This document shows, one piece after another, positions 55,801 through 64,000 of a DNA stretch of 64,000 bases; position 1 is the first letter of the stretch; each line of letters begins with the position of its first letter. The DNA comes from Typhlomys cinereus. Its lineage: Eukaryota > Chordata > Mammalia > Rodentia > Platacanthomyidae. Location of the stretch: assembly GCA_023101885.1 (NCBI GenBank), contig JALPQD010000224.1:1449638-1513637 (forward strand), in the 5' to 3' direction. Both the position numbers and the translations under genes were made by a program. A model generated the notes under the pieces. That model saw only the letters and a list, made by a program, of their open reading frames with translations, did not search any database and was not told the DNA's origin.

Positions 55801-58800
55801 CCTTCATATTTCCAATTTAAATAATTGCTAGAAAAAAAACTAATCTCTTTTGCAAATGTCTGATGCCACAAGATTTCATCTGGAAATTAGCGCATCAGTT
55901 AAAGTGGTTCTTAATATTTTCCCACTTTCAAGGTTTTAAACTTAAAGAATCTTGAATTTTCTGCCTTGTTAACAAAAATAAAGCTAATTGTCTGGATAAT
56001 TGTATTTACGTGCACAACTCTGCTTTGTCTATGTTCTCTTTCCAAACTTTTCCATTAGATTCTTGTGTGAACTTCCAGTGTAAACGGGGACACATTTGCA
56101 AGGCAGATCAACAGGGAAAACCCCACTGTGTTTGCCAAGATCCAGAGACTTGTCCCCCTGCAAAAATCCTTGACCAAGTAAGTATTTTACACAGCCGTCC
56201 TTACGATGCAACAAAAAGCAAGCTGGTGGCGCTGAATGAAAATAGTTTGAAACTGAACCTAATTTTAAGTAGATATATGGATTATCTAATATTCCAGATA
56301 GTATTAAACAGGAACTGATAGCAGCCAAATCAAAATATTTCTATTGTGCTGTAAAAACTTGTACCCTTGGGACATGCACACTTTTCATTTTCTGAGATTA
56401 TCTAAAGCTAAACTGTCATCATTCATTTAGTTTAGTTGATTCTTGAAGTGCCGAACTGGAGAATTACTAATTTAGTAGTCTCTACCTAGCTGGCTTTGTC
56501 TTTGGCACAAACTAATTGCCAGACATCACCTGAGTGTAGTGTTCTCCAACCTTCAGCTTTTCCTCTTGCTTCTTTTTCCTAGGTTTGTGGCACTGACAAT
56601 CAGACCTACGCAAGCTCCTGTCATCTGTTTGCCACTAAATGCAGGCTGGAAGGGACCAAAAAGGGACATCAACTGCAGCTGGATTACTATGGAGCTTGCA
56701 AATGTAAGATTCCACTTATACTGCAAAACACCACCTCTGGGAGGATCTGGGGGCAATTCTATACCTCTCTCAAACTGCATATATGCAGATGAAAAAACAG
56801 TGCACTGTAGTCATGAATTCAATCTGCAATCAAAGTCAGCTCAGGAAACAAGCAAAAAGCATTCCCAGACCTTAATCAGAAAATATTCTGATTGAATAGG
56901 GCTGGGTTGGAACCAAAACCTTGTTTTTCCATTTGTTTTTCAAGTAACCTAGACAATTTTAATGTGCAGTCCAGGCTCAGAGACATTATAATAATGTTAA
57001 TCACTTCATAGTAGACAGAATTTCCTAAATTATTTGCTGAAGACAGAACTGGGCTGGTCACTTGCAAGTCCTCATGGCCAGCTCAGTCTTGCAAGAAGAG
57101 ATGTTCCTTCCCAGGATCCTCTCAATTGTGTTTGCTGCCCTTCCTGATAATTCTCCACACTAGTGGAGCTCTCTCCTCTTTTTCTGGGCACACAAGACTA
57201 TATGTCCTGGGTGCCTTGGTGTTAGATGTGGTACTTTTACTTCCTTTGCCTAGATGTGGTACTTTTACTTCCTTTGATAGAATCGGGATCATCCAAAAAA
57301 AAAAAAAAAAGAATCGGGATCATCCATGTATGTTGTGGGCAGGAGCACATAAAAACTGAGATGGCACTCCATGCTCTCTTTCCCATACCACCACAAACTC
57401 TGAAGCCTTGTGCTCTGTCAGAAGCCATCAATGTAGAGTGGACTTGTAGCAGGATGGAGAAATGAGCTCTGCTTCTTAAAGCCACAGAGATGCAGCATTA
57501 TATTTCCATGGGTGGAGTGAAGCTCTACTTTGTCCTCTGCCTGTCATTGACAACTCTCAAGACCTCCACCTCTAGATTCTACTCTCTGGTTACACAGCAC
57601 TAAGTCCTTGGACCTAGCTGCACACGGGAAGATAACTTTGGGAACTTTTAAAGCATCCTGATGCCCAGGTTTTAACATGAAATAATCACATAAAAGTTTC
57701 TTTGTCTAGAACTTAGCCCTTGCTAAGCATAGTGGTGTGTGTCTATTATCCCAGCACTTAGAAGGCTGAGGCCTTGTCAGAAACAAACGAAAAACTGGCA
57801 TTTGATATGTTTCCAAAGCACTCTAGGGTGACTGTATTGTGCCACTAGGAGTCAGGACCACTGTGGCAATAATCAGACAGTGAGGGTGCCCCGTCAGCAT
57901 CTAGAAGGTGGGAAGCTTCCTCTGATGAGATCTTGCCATGGGATGCAAGTTTGAGCCAAAGACCACATCATGTTTTCTGCTTATCGCAGCTATTCCTGCT
58001 TGCACGGACTTTGAAGTGGCTCAGTTTCCCCTGCGGATGAGAGACTGGCTCAAGAACATCCTTATGCAGCTTTATGAACCCAATCCCAAGCACGACGGAT
58101 ATCTAAATGAGAAGCAGAGAAGTAAAGTAAGTTACCCGCTACCTCAGTGTCTACTATGAAGCCTGGGGGAAGTGTGATGGGAGGCTCCCTGCTCACACAG
58201 CAGCAGAAGCCTCCCTGTGTCTCTGCACCTGATCAGCCTGTGTGGACTTAAAGATGTTGTAATAGCAGTCACCATTCATACCACAACTTTTGGGGTACTG
58301 CCAAACTGCCCCGTTCTACTCAAGAGGCAGTGGCCTGAAAAGTGTTCATTAATTCACACCTAGAACAAGCTGTGATTCAGCAAAGTTAACAAATTCAGCA
58401 GTTACATGGTGAGGCCCTCTATTAGTCAGTTTTCTGTTACTGTAACAAATGCCTAAGGTGGTAAAAAAGGTTTATCTTGATTTACAGTTTGGGAGGTACC
58501 ATTCCATGACTGTTATCAGCTGTGTTGCTTTGGGGCCTAGGGTGAGGTAGCACATTGTAGCAAGGAGCATGTGCTCATATTATGATTGGCCAGAAAAAAA
58601 GAAAGAGACAGTTTCAGGTTCCTAATATCCCTTCAAGGGCATGCCCTCATATCACTGAGAAGCCTCCAACGAGACCCCATCTCTGAAAGACTCCCCCTCC
58701 TCACAATAGTGCCATGAGCTCTAGCCTTTTTAACTCATGGGTTTTTGGAGATATTTTATCCATAATATAGAAAGCCCAAACACGTTATTTAAATCTATAT

Positions 58801-61800
58801 ATTTTACCTTCATAGACCAGACATAGATGTTGATTTACAGCAAACCAATTACTCATGTTAATGTCATATTAAGATTTAAAATACAAAATATCGATTCCAG
58901 TTATTTCCAGAGAAAATTCATTTCCCAGATAGCTATTAAGTGTATCCCAGGTAACAAGATTGATCTAATTACTAAAGATACAGCAATGAGCACAAGTTTG
59001 CATCAAGGTAAAGAAAGAGTTTTTATTGAAACTAGTTTATATATATATATATATGAATATGTAATTGTATGCAAATATAATTAAATCACATGGTCTTTGC
59101 ATAGTATATGTCATGTATAGTCAAGTATGTCAAGAAGGTAAAAATAAAGGAAAATAAAACAAGAAGGAAAGCATGTTTTAAACATATCACTGATTAGCAT
59201 GTGGTAGTCATAGCTACTAACTTCTACTGGAGTGGTTTCTGGGGCAGAAAAATCTAAGTGGACATGGTTTAAGGAAGACTATGAATTGGTTGTGGCCAGT
59301 AACCCTGTAACCCCAGCAGATGGGGTAGGATAGCAAGTTCAAAGTTAATGAAATCCTATATTAAAAATAGACGCCTCAAGGGACTATTGATAGTTAAGGC
59401 TGGCAGTGGGAAGGGAGAGTCACTTTCTTCATTGATACATTGCCCATGGTCCAGCAAGTGTTCAGGCATATGGTAACACGGAAGCCTTTATTAAACTCAG
59501 TGAGCTGAGTTTATACACAGCTGAGCACACATACACACACATACATGAAAGACAAGAAAATAAAAGGGAGGCTGGTGGGGGTTAGGACTTTATTGGGAAA
59601 AAGAAGGAGTTTCAGATTAGGAGATAGGTGGTGAAAATTACTTTATTTTGTGCATATACACATCCATGTATGAAACTGTTGAAGAATAAAATATATGAAT
59701 TTTTTAAAAATCTGGAAATAGACATAAAAGCAAAAATAAATCCATAAACAACAGGACAGTAAAAGATGGAAATAAATAAATAACAGGAACTTTAAAAGAA
59801 AGATAAGAAAGAGAAAAGGAGGAAGGAAAGGGTGGATGGAAAGAAGGAAGATGTTAAAGCTGTCACTGTAAACACTGCTTTTGAAAAGTATTGCTGGGAA
59901 AGGCTAAAGAAAACTGGAACAGATGCTGGAGGGAAATAAGTCCAAGGGTCCTGATATGCCAGGAGGACGGCAGATGTATGTATGTTCCCAGAAATAACTA
60001 CTAAGAAGGAAAAATTAGTGAGGAGCAGAGTGTGTGCCTAGCTAGCTGCCAGTGAGGCTTCTGAATAGTTGAAGGAGTCAGAGGGGAAGGCTGAGGTCCA
60101 GCCCAGGGCTCAGGAAGCTCATCTCTGGGAACAGGAGGAAAGTTGATAGATGTGGTTGTAGAAGCGGGTGGCCATTCTGTCGCCTGGCTTTCAACTGCTC
60201 AGTGAAGTGTCACCACTGAGAGACTCACGCATTACTTATGGATAGAGTCTGTCCTTCCTCAGGACACAGCCACAGACAGACCAAAGAACATTTCACATGG
60301 ACAAGGAAGTTTCAGTGGGGTGGCAAGCAGCAACTGGCCAGGGCTAGCCTGAGCAGGACACTGAAGGGAATGAAGGAAGGGAGTATGCCACCTGGGGAAG
60401 GAGTGGGGCTTTACCTAACTTTTTTTTTAAAAAATGCTTAAGTCAGTTCAGCTCTTTTTATTAAAACCTCCCCATAGTTATTTTTTTCATATTTGCTTAT
60501 TCTTGCGGGAGAGCAGGCATGGGTGATAGCACACATATGGAGGTGAGAGAACAACTTGCAGACGTTGGTTCTCTCCTTCCACCATGTGGGCTCCACATCC
60601 TCAGGTTTGTGCACAGGTGCCTTTTCCTGCTGAGTCATCTCTCTGGAACCAAAAACCTTCTCATAGTTTTAAGTAACTACACATTTGCTTTACAAAAAAA
60701 AAAATAAATGTTCAGGGACTGGAGACATGGTTCAGGGGCTAAAGCCTTTACCTTGCAAACATGTAAAAATACAAACATGTAAAAATAATAGGCAGAAATT
60801 CTAGTCCATGGAGGAAGAGCCATCCAGGATAATTCCCAATGTCACCCTTGGACTTCCACAGGCACATTCAAGTACCCTCTTCTATACATAAACATACACA
60901 CCTATGCAAAGAAAAATAAAGCTCAAAGCAGACAAATTTCTCTTAGAAGTCACATGTGTCTTACATCAGCTGCTCTGATATTGGTTAGAAGTCACTAATT
61001 TGAGCTGGGCGTCATGACCGGGGTATGCTTTCATCTGTCTTATTACTGTCACCCTTCAAATAAGGTTTAACGAGTGACAGTTCCAATACAGTTGGCTGAT
61101 ACACTGACAGTCCTCTCCTTCCTTAATCTCAGGTCAAGAAAATTTACCTGGATGAAAAGAGACTCATGGCTGGAGACCATCCCATTGAACTTCTCTTGAG
61201 GGACTTCAAGAAAAACTACCACATGTATGTGTACCCTGTGCACTGGCAATTCAACGAACTTGACCAGCATCCTGCAGACAGGTAAACCCTTCACCCTCCC
61301 ACCACCAGATCACTCCCAGATATAAGGATATCTTTTTAATGCAGACATCAAACTATGACTGAGTACTTTCCAAGTGTTATTTCTGAAGGCTTTTAAAAAA
61401 ACAGTCATGGTTAGGAATTTAGCAAAAGGATTGCTTAGAAAATAACTGAAGATTCTATATCATCACCCTTACTTTTCAAATTGAGTTTGCACATTACATC
61501 TTGGTGTTTCCCACAGAGACTCCTTTCACTTTCTTATTCTTGATGCTAAATTCCCAAAATAATCTAATTGACCCAACTAAGGTTAAATGTTCATATCTGG
61601 AAAAATCATATGTGACCAGAGGGTAAGAAGCATGTTGCACAAGCATGAATGTTGGGTGAATATCTAGATACTGATGGTGGCGGATGGACAGTTCCCAGCA
61701 AAAAGAGAAATACTGGGAGTAGTGAGTTGTTTGTTTCACCTGAAGCTTTTCTTCACCTGTGTTCTAGTCCCTGCTGACATGCACGAAGGAAAGTGTCCTT

Positions 61801-62019
61801 GGTGACCCCCGGACTTAAGTCTTCCTGTACAAGATGCTCCATTAACAGGCTGTCATCTGTCTCATTGCAGAATCTTGACACACTCTGAGCTTGCTCCCCT
61901 GCGAGCTTCCCTGGTGCCCATGGAGCACTGCATAACCCGCTTCTTTGAGGAGTGTGACCCCAACAAGGATAAGCACATCACCTTGAAGGAGTGGGGTCAT
62001 TGCTTTGGAATTAAAGAAG
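49778..62019 (+). CDS. SPARCL1: SPARC-like protein 1 (hevin/SC1), 9 coding exons, 3' end outside the window
   Basis: Secreted matricellular glycoprotein of the SPARC family; known family roles are in synapse formation (astrocyte-derived hevin), cell adhesion and collagen matrix assembly. The spliced exons 49778-49831, 52072-52218, 52564-53526, 55265-55337, 56059-56177, 56583-56703, 57990-58126, 61133-61281 and 61871-62019 read without a stop for 637 codons; intron phases are 0,0,0,1,0,1,0,2 and 1 after exon 10. Domains in order: signal peptide about 1-16, acidic low-complexity region about 17-412, follistatin-like domain 415-491 with ten cysteines (415, 420, 426, 436, 438, 444, 454, 465, 472, 491), EC domain from about 494 with a calcium loop at 617-628. 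The expected last exon (about nine residues in relatives) is missing, so full length would be about 646, close to the mouse and human proteins. All splice sites are GT..AG and no inactivating change is seen. The C-terminal half is nearly identical to the mouse protein as I remember it; the acidic half is diverged, as usual for the family. Confidence 0.97.
49832..52071 (+). other. SPARCL1 intron 2
   Basis: 2.2 kb with GTAAGT donor and TTTTTCAG acceptor. A degenerate B1-like fragment lies at about 49938-50015 (GTGTGGTGGATCGCACTTG, GAGGCAGGGGAATCAGTCTC). Otherwise non-repetitive. Confidence 0.6.
52072..52218 (+). CDS. SPARCL1: SPARCL1 exon 3: start of the mature acidic N-terminal region
   Basis: Forty-nine codons (residues 19-67) between a TTTTTCAG acceptor and a GTAAAA donor, phase 0 on both sides. 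It starts Thr-Asn-Ala-Arg-Phe-Leu-Ser-Asp-His, the conserved beginning of mature hevin, and contains a Glu-Ala-Glu-Glu-Asn-Glu-Lys-like stretch shared with human SPARCL1. The region is predicted to be unstructured and diverges quickly between mammals. Confidence 0.93.
52219..52563 (+). other. SPARCL1 intron 3
   Basis: 345 bases, GTAAAA donor, acceptor AAG after a T-rich tract. No repeat. Confidence 0.85.
52564..53526 (+). CDS. SPARCL1: SPARCL1 exon 4: large acidic low-complexity exon
   Basis: The 963-base exon (321 codons, residues 68-388) is the hallmark of SPARCL1 and has no counterpart of this size in SPARC. It is rich in Glu, Asp, Gln, Ser and Pro, with a run of six Glu near the middle. 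It keeps family landmarks: a Ser-Val-Asn-Leu-Glu-Tyr segment followed by Pro-Thr-Glu-Gly-Thr-Leu-Asp, and Asp-Asp-Tyr-Phe-Ile-Pro-Ser-Gln near the end. N-glycosylation motifs Asn-Ile-Thr and Asn-Ser-Thr are visible. In other mammals, extracellular proteases such as ADAMTS4 and MMP3 release a SPARC-like C-terminal fragment by cutting this region; no cut site is shown by the sequence alone. The acceptor is a poly-T/C tract ending AAG at 52561-52563; the donor GTGAGA follows 53526. The frame stays open upstream to 52525, but those 13 extra codons are intron. The antisense strand is open for 205 codons, an effect of the GA-rich composition. Confidence 0.96.
53722..54843 (-). mobile_element. Antisense L1 3' end in SPARCL1 intron 4
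   Basis: From left to right: reversed poly(A) as poly(T); the C/T-rich polypurine complement (CCCACCCCCCAGTGCCTCCC); CCTCTGGGTCCTCCTCTCC; GGAACACTATTTTGGCTGTC; TACCGCCCCCTCTTCCGC; then an upstream 3' UTR part with GGATGCCACCCCCTGG and GTGCGGCCCTCCTACCCC. It ends at TTCACTCAATATAATTG and CATCCATTTCTCTGGG, the reverse of the L1 GAGTGAAGTATCCCAGAC region. A short CTCTGGGAC repeat at 53713-53721 and 54844-54852 may be its target-site duplication. It is the longest L1 piece here, about 1.1 kb. Confidence 0.85.
55265..55337 (+). CDS. SPARCL1: SPARCL1 exon 5: linker to the follistatin domain
   Basis: Encodes residues 389-412 plus the first base of Asp413: a Lys/Asp/Ser/Glu-rich linker starting Ala-Lys-Lys and ending Gly-His-Ala-Val, as in human and mouse. 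The donor is GTGAGT at 55338 (phase 1). The start is set from homology (human reads Gln-Glu then Ala-Lys-Lys at this junction). A second acceptor CTAG at 55231-55234 has a better pyrimidine tract and would add exactly 30 in-frame bases without a stop, so the exon may begin at 55235 in some transcripts. Confidence 0.88.
55338..56058 (+). other. SPARCL1 intron 5
   Basis: 721 bases, GTGAGT donor, CATTAG acceptor. No repeat recognised; AT-rich at 55800-56000. Confidence 0.85.
56059..56177 (+). CDS. SPARCL1: SPARCL1 exon 6: first half of the follistatin-like domain
   Basis: Completes Asp413, then encodes residues 414-452. Cysteines 415, 420, 426, 436, 438 and 444 have the spacing of the N-terminal follistatin/EGF-like subdomain of SPARC proteins; the Cys-Lys-Arg-Gly-His-Ile-Cys and His-Cys-Val-Cys motifs are unmistakable. 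The acceptor is CATTAG at 56053-56058 and the donor GTAAGT at 56178, phase 0. Reading on into the intron gives a spurious extension to 56318. Confidence 0.96.
56178..56582 (+). other. SPARCL1 intron 6
   Basis: 405 bases, GTAAGT donor and a long polypyrimidine tract before TAG. No repeat. Confidence 0.85.
56583..56703 (+). CDS. SPARCL1: SPARCL1 exon 7: Kazal-like half of the follistatin domain
   Basis: Residues 453-492 plus one base of Ser493. Contains the Kazal signature Val-Cys-Gly-Thr-Asp-Asn-Gln-Thr-Tyr with an Asn-Gln-Thr glycosylation motif at 458, and cysteines 454, 465, 472 and 491 that finish the ten-cysteine fold. A strong polypyrimidine tract precedes TAG at 56580-56582; the donor GTAAGA follows at 56704 (phase 1). 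Confidence 0.96.
57223..57276 (+). repeat. 26-base direct duplication in SPARCL1 intron 7
   Basis: Two identical 26-base copies (57223-57248 and 57251-57276), each beginning TAGATGTGGTACTTTTACTT, are separated by CC. It is a recent local duplication, immediately left of the poly(A) insertion. Confidence 0.9.
57280..57325 (+). mobile_element. Poly(A)-only retro-insertion with 15-base target-site duplication
   Basis: GAATCGGGATCATCC at 57280-57294, sixteen A at 57295-57310, then the same 15 bases at 57311-57325. This is the structure of an L1-driven insertion truncated down to its tail. Confidence 0.8.
57715..57795 (+). mobile_element. B1 SINE fragment (7SL-derived)
   Basis: GCTAAGCATAGTGGTGTGTG, CTATTATCCCAGCACTTAG and AAGGCTGAGG are the left part of B1. 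The right part is deleted to CCTTGTCAGAAACAAAC and an A-rich end. Confidence 0.8.
57990..58126 (+). CDS. SPARCL1: SPARCL1 exon 8: start of the EC (calcium and collagen binding) domain
   Basis: Completes Ser493 and encodes residues 494-538. Cys497 begins the EC module. The amphipathic helix with Pro-Leu-Arg-Met-Arg-Asp-Trp-Leu-Lys is the conserved helix A of SPARC proteins, followed by Asn-Glu-Lys-Gln-Arg. The acceptor is TCGCAG at 57984-57989, the donor GTAAGT at 58127, phase 0. Confidence 0.96.
58430..58795 (-). repeat. Dispersed LTR-like repeat, antisense
   Basis: TATTAGTCAGTTTTCTGTTA, CTGTAACAAATGCCTAAGG, TTATCTTGATTTACAG, CGAGACCCCATCTCTG and TTTTGGAGATATTTTATCC are in the order of the antisense family also seen at 29882. 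The assignment to a named family is open. Confidence 0.5.
59297..59375 (+). mobile_element. Degenerate B1-like SINE fragment
   Basis: CCTGTAACCCCAGCAGATGG, GGATAGCAAGTTCAAAG and AAATCCTATATTAAAAATAG have the B1 order but with many changes. Confidence 0.5.
59560..59715 (+). mobile_element. L1 3' UTR terminal fragment
   Basis: A GGGAGGCTGGTGGGGGTTAG purine-rich start, GGAGATAGGTGGTGAAAATT and an AAGAATAAAATATATGAATT end with an A-rich tail resemble the end of family 1. Confidence 0.4.
60500..60655 (-). mobile_element. B-type tRNA SINE, antisense
   Basis: TGGAGGTGAGAGAACAACTT, GACGTTGGTTCTCTCCTTC, CACCATGTGGGCTCCACATC and GAGTCATCTCTCTGG follow the same reversed family as 7540-7716. Confidence 0.7.
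60718..60905 (+). mobile_element. B2-like SINE, internally deleted
   Basis: GACTGGAGACATGGTTCAGG, CCTTGCAAACATGTAAAAAT (the linker, duplicated), GGAAGAGCCATCCAGGATAA, TGTCACCCTTGGACTTCC and an ACATAAACATACACACC tail. The B-box side of the head is lost. Confidence 0.8.
61133..61281 (+). CDS. SPARCL1: SPARCL1 exon 9: EC domain core and first EF-hand
   Basis: Residues 539-587 plus two bases of Arg588. Includes [19 protein letters not shown] and His-Trp-Gln-Phe-Asn-Glu-Leu-Asp. The last is the start of the variant first EF-hand of the SPARC family, whose loop carries an insertion. The acceptor is CTCAG at 61128-61132 and the donor GTAAAC at 61282, phase 2. Confidence 0.96.
61282..61870 (+). other. 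SPARCL1 intron 9
   Basis: 589 bases, GTAAAC donor, TTGCAG acceptor. No repeat recognised. Confidence 0.85.
61871..62019 (+). CDS. SPARCL1: SPARCL1 exon 10: second EF-hand, last coding exon in the window
   Basis: Completes Arg588 and encodes residues 589-637. The canonical 12-residue calcium loop is Asp617-Pro-Asn-Lys-Asp621-Lys-His-Ile-Thr-Leu-Lys-Glu628, with ligand positions 1, 3, 5, 9 and 12 intact. Cys608 probably pairs with Cys497, and Cys616 with Cys632, as in SPARC. The donor GTAAAC at 62020 leaves phase 1. The short final exon expected to encode the acidic C-terminus is not found downstream to 64000. Confidence 0.96.
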
Positions 62020-64000
62020 GTAAACTCATCAACAGTCAAAGAATGTTGTGCTGAGCCCTGCTGACCTCTTAGTGAGATCCTGTTGCAAGGATGTATGTGT
62101 GCGTGCACACGTGTGTATGTGTGCGTGTGTGTGTGTACATACATGCACATCTCATTCAGCACCAAGGAGACAGAGACAAGCAGAGCTTTGGGCTCACAAG
62201 CCAGGCAAGTGGACTTGGCACATTCCAGGCCAGAGCAAGACCCTATCTCAAAACAGGGAGCATGATAGCTATTTTACTCTCTGGCCTCCACACACATGGG
62301 CACAAATGTGTACATGCACACACGTGCACACACATGTACACACACACACATACACACACACACCTGTGTATATGCACAAACACACACACACACGCACGAT
62401 GTTTTTGAGTATATTAACAACATACACAGAGGATGACCATTCAACCAAGTAGTATTAAAAGCAAGATCATCCAAGGTTAGAATTTCCTCCAAAGAGGTAA
62501 CTTGTGTGAGTTTCACCTTAATTTTTTTTCCATGCCAATATTTAATGGCTTGGGATTAGAGGAAAAGAACTGAGCATTTGATGACTTAATAATTTCTTGA
62601 TAAAGTGAACAATAGAAAGAGCTATTTGCTTTGCAACAGTTTTCCATGAAATACACACAACTGTAATGAATGAACACCCTGTATTTTGTAAGCACCTCAT
62701 CCTGTGCCACATAGCAAACTATCCCTACATGGACAGTTTAGCATCCCTCTCCATTTGCAGGGTTAAGAGTCTCAGTTTTGACCTAGGATCTCTCAGAATG
62801 TGGTCAAGCTGACAGCCAGTATAACAGTTACCTGATCATGCATCAAAGGCTTAAGGGTCTACTTCTAAACTCACCCATATGGCTACCTGCAGGTAGCTCC
62901 AGAATCTCACCCCGTGGGGGCATCCTACGGCCTGGGATCTGGCTTCTTCCTAGGTGACCCCCAGCTGTGATCTCTTCTCTGATCACGATATGTATACAAG
63001 TTCAAATATATCCTCCAAAGCTGCCAATACTGTCTTTATCAATTCCCTGTTAAAAACATGAAGCTTGCCAAGTACAGCCGCACCCCACTCTTATCCACAT
63101 GAAGAACTTAGCTAGCATAGAACATTTCAATGTGTATCCTTTGACAGGCATGTGAGCCTAAAGGCTTGAAAAAAGGAAAATTTGATAAAGGTTGTTTACT
63201 TAAAGAAAACTATGTTCTTCGCTATTTCCTGGCAGTCCATCCACTTGCCCAGGCTCTGCACTGGGTGGGTGCCTGGGAGAAGCAGGAGGAGTTTAGAGGC
63301 CAGTAACTTGCGGAGCTACTAATGATCTTGTTTGTGCACTGTGGTTTGGCTGTCACTGCTATTTTTAAACGTGGGAGAGAATTATCACATACTAAACCAA
63401 TAAAGATATTAAATACTCAGCTAGAATAAGTAAACAGGCTATCACTTTGGGATATAGCTAGACAAAATAAGAAAAAATAGTAAAGCTCTTTGTAAATATA
63501 CCCTTGTCCCCCATGAAGGCTAAACCATCCACAGCAGATAATTTTAACCTATGATTTCCTGAACTTGAACTTCCTGGGATGATGTCAACTAGATAAGTCC
63601 AAGTGTTCCAGCTCAGTCAATAACTAGCTCTGCGCATTAGGACGTGCCACATAGCCTCAGTCAGTATCATCTTCCATAGCTGTAAAAATGGGATACAATC
63701 AAATGATCGAGGAGCCTTTGCTTGTTTAGCGCTTATGACATACTGTGTATCAACATTTATCATGGTATCTTCAGGAAAAAAAAAAAAAACTTCCAAGTGA
63801 AACCAGTAAAGCAAACAAGTCAGGTCTTGCAGGGTCTCCCTAAGTGTTTAAAGGCTTTATCCTAAGTGTGCTGAAGAATCACCAAACTTGAGTCTTGTGG
63901 TTACATGAGGAGAGGCCAGAGAACTGTTGAAAGGATGTTGTGGTAAATCCAGACAAGAACTGATACGAATGGGACTCAGGGGGAGTGAAGTAATGCCTTG
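62020..64000 (+). other. Start of SPARCL1 intron 10 (runs off the window)
   Basis: Begins with GTAAAC. A B4-like SINE remnant with a (CA)-rich tail lies at about 62175-62398 (GAGCAAGACCCTATCTC, CTCTGGCCTCCACACAC), preceded by a GT-rich patch at 62090-62140. A poly(A) run is at 63777-63790. The rest is non-repetitive. No sequence fitting the final SPARCL1 exon was found. Confidence 0.6.

Larger units (their letters stand above)
58127..61132 (+). other. SPARCL1 intron 8
   Basis: About 3.0 kb, GTAAGT donor, CTCAG acceptor. Holds the repeats listed at 58430, 59297, 59560, 60500 and 60718, plus a short TA run at 59037-59054 and a B1-like remnant (GAGCTGGGCGTCATGACCG) near 61002. No coding content beyond the exons at its ends. 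Confidence 0.8.

Noticed and set aside
62020..64000. Last SPARCL1 exon
   Set aside because: I looked for an acceptor followed by codons for the conserved acidic C-terminus and found none; a GGATATAG near 63450 is not followed by the right sequence.

Overview
This window is nuclear DNA from a mammal, almost certainly a rodent of the mouse-related clade. It carries B1-like, B4-like and B2-superfamily-like SINEs, L1 3' ends with rodent-type polypurine 3' UTRs, many (CA)n tracts, and one spliced gene with GT..AG introns. The most frequent SINE shares a tRNA-like head with mouse B2 but has a different body, so I do not think this is Mus or Rattus. A dipodoid or other early-branching myomorph is my inference, at low confidence. 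There is no bacterial, phage, plasmid or CRISPR content.

The gene is SPARCL1 (hevin/SC1), on the + strand in the right quarter. Coding exons 2-10 lie at 49778-49831, 52072-52218, 52564-53526, 55265-55337, 56059-56177, 56583-56703, 57990-58126, 61133-61281 and 61871-62019. All junctions keep the reading frame and give 637 residues. The last coding exon (about nine residues plus the 3' UTR) is not found before base 64000, so the gene runs off the right edge. A likely untranslated first exon with a TATA-like box ends at a GT donor at 35096/35097, which would make intron 1 about 14.7 kb. The product is a secreted matricellular glycoprotein: signal peptide, long acidic low-complexity region, follistatin-like domain with ten cysteines, then the extracellular calcium-binding (EC) domain with an EF-hand pair.

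Layout: 1-32 kb is gene-free and rich in repeats (B4-like SINEs, the B2-like SINE, L1 3' ends, an L2 fragment, LTR-like fragments, a tandem 364-bp repeat, a 400-bp purine tract, a GC/GT Z-DNA-prone tract). In other mammals the DNA upstream of SPARCL1 leads toward the DSPP/DMP1 dentin and bone gene cluster; no exon of those genes is seen here. 32.2-41.6 kb is poor in young repeats, holds old MIR-like pieces, the candidate promoter and the first part of intron 1. 41.6-49.7 kb is the rest of intron 1, with a nested SINE pair, a 5S rRNA pseudogene and a long CT microsatellite. 49.7-64 kb holds the coding exons, with an antisense L1 3' end in intron 4 and a bare poly(A) retro-insertion in intron 7.

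No new molecular system is apparent. The best second looks are an in-frame alternative acceptor at SPARCL1 exon 5, the unverified promoter/first exon, several nested insertions datable by target-site duplications, the poly(A)-only insertion, and an 880-base frame with a single stop near 20.1-21.0 kb. Repeat family names and boundaries are from reading by eye; most edges are good to about 10-30 bases except where target-site duplications fix them.
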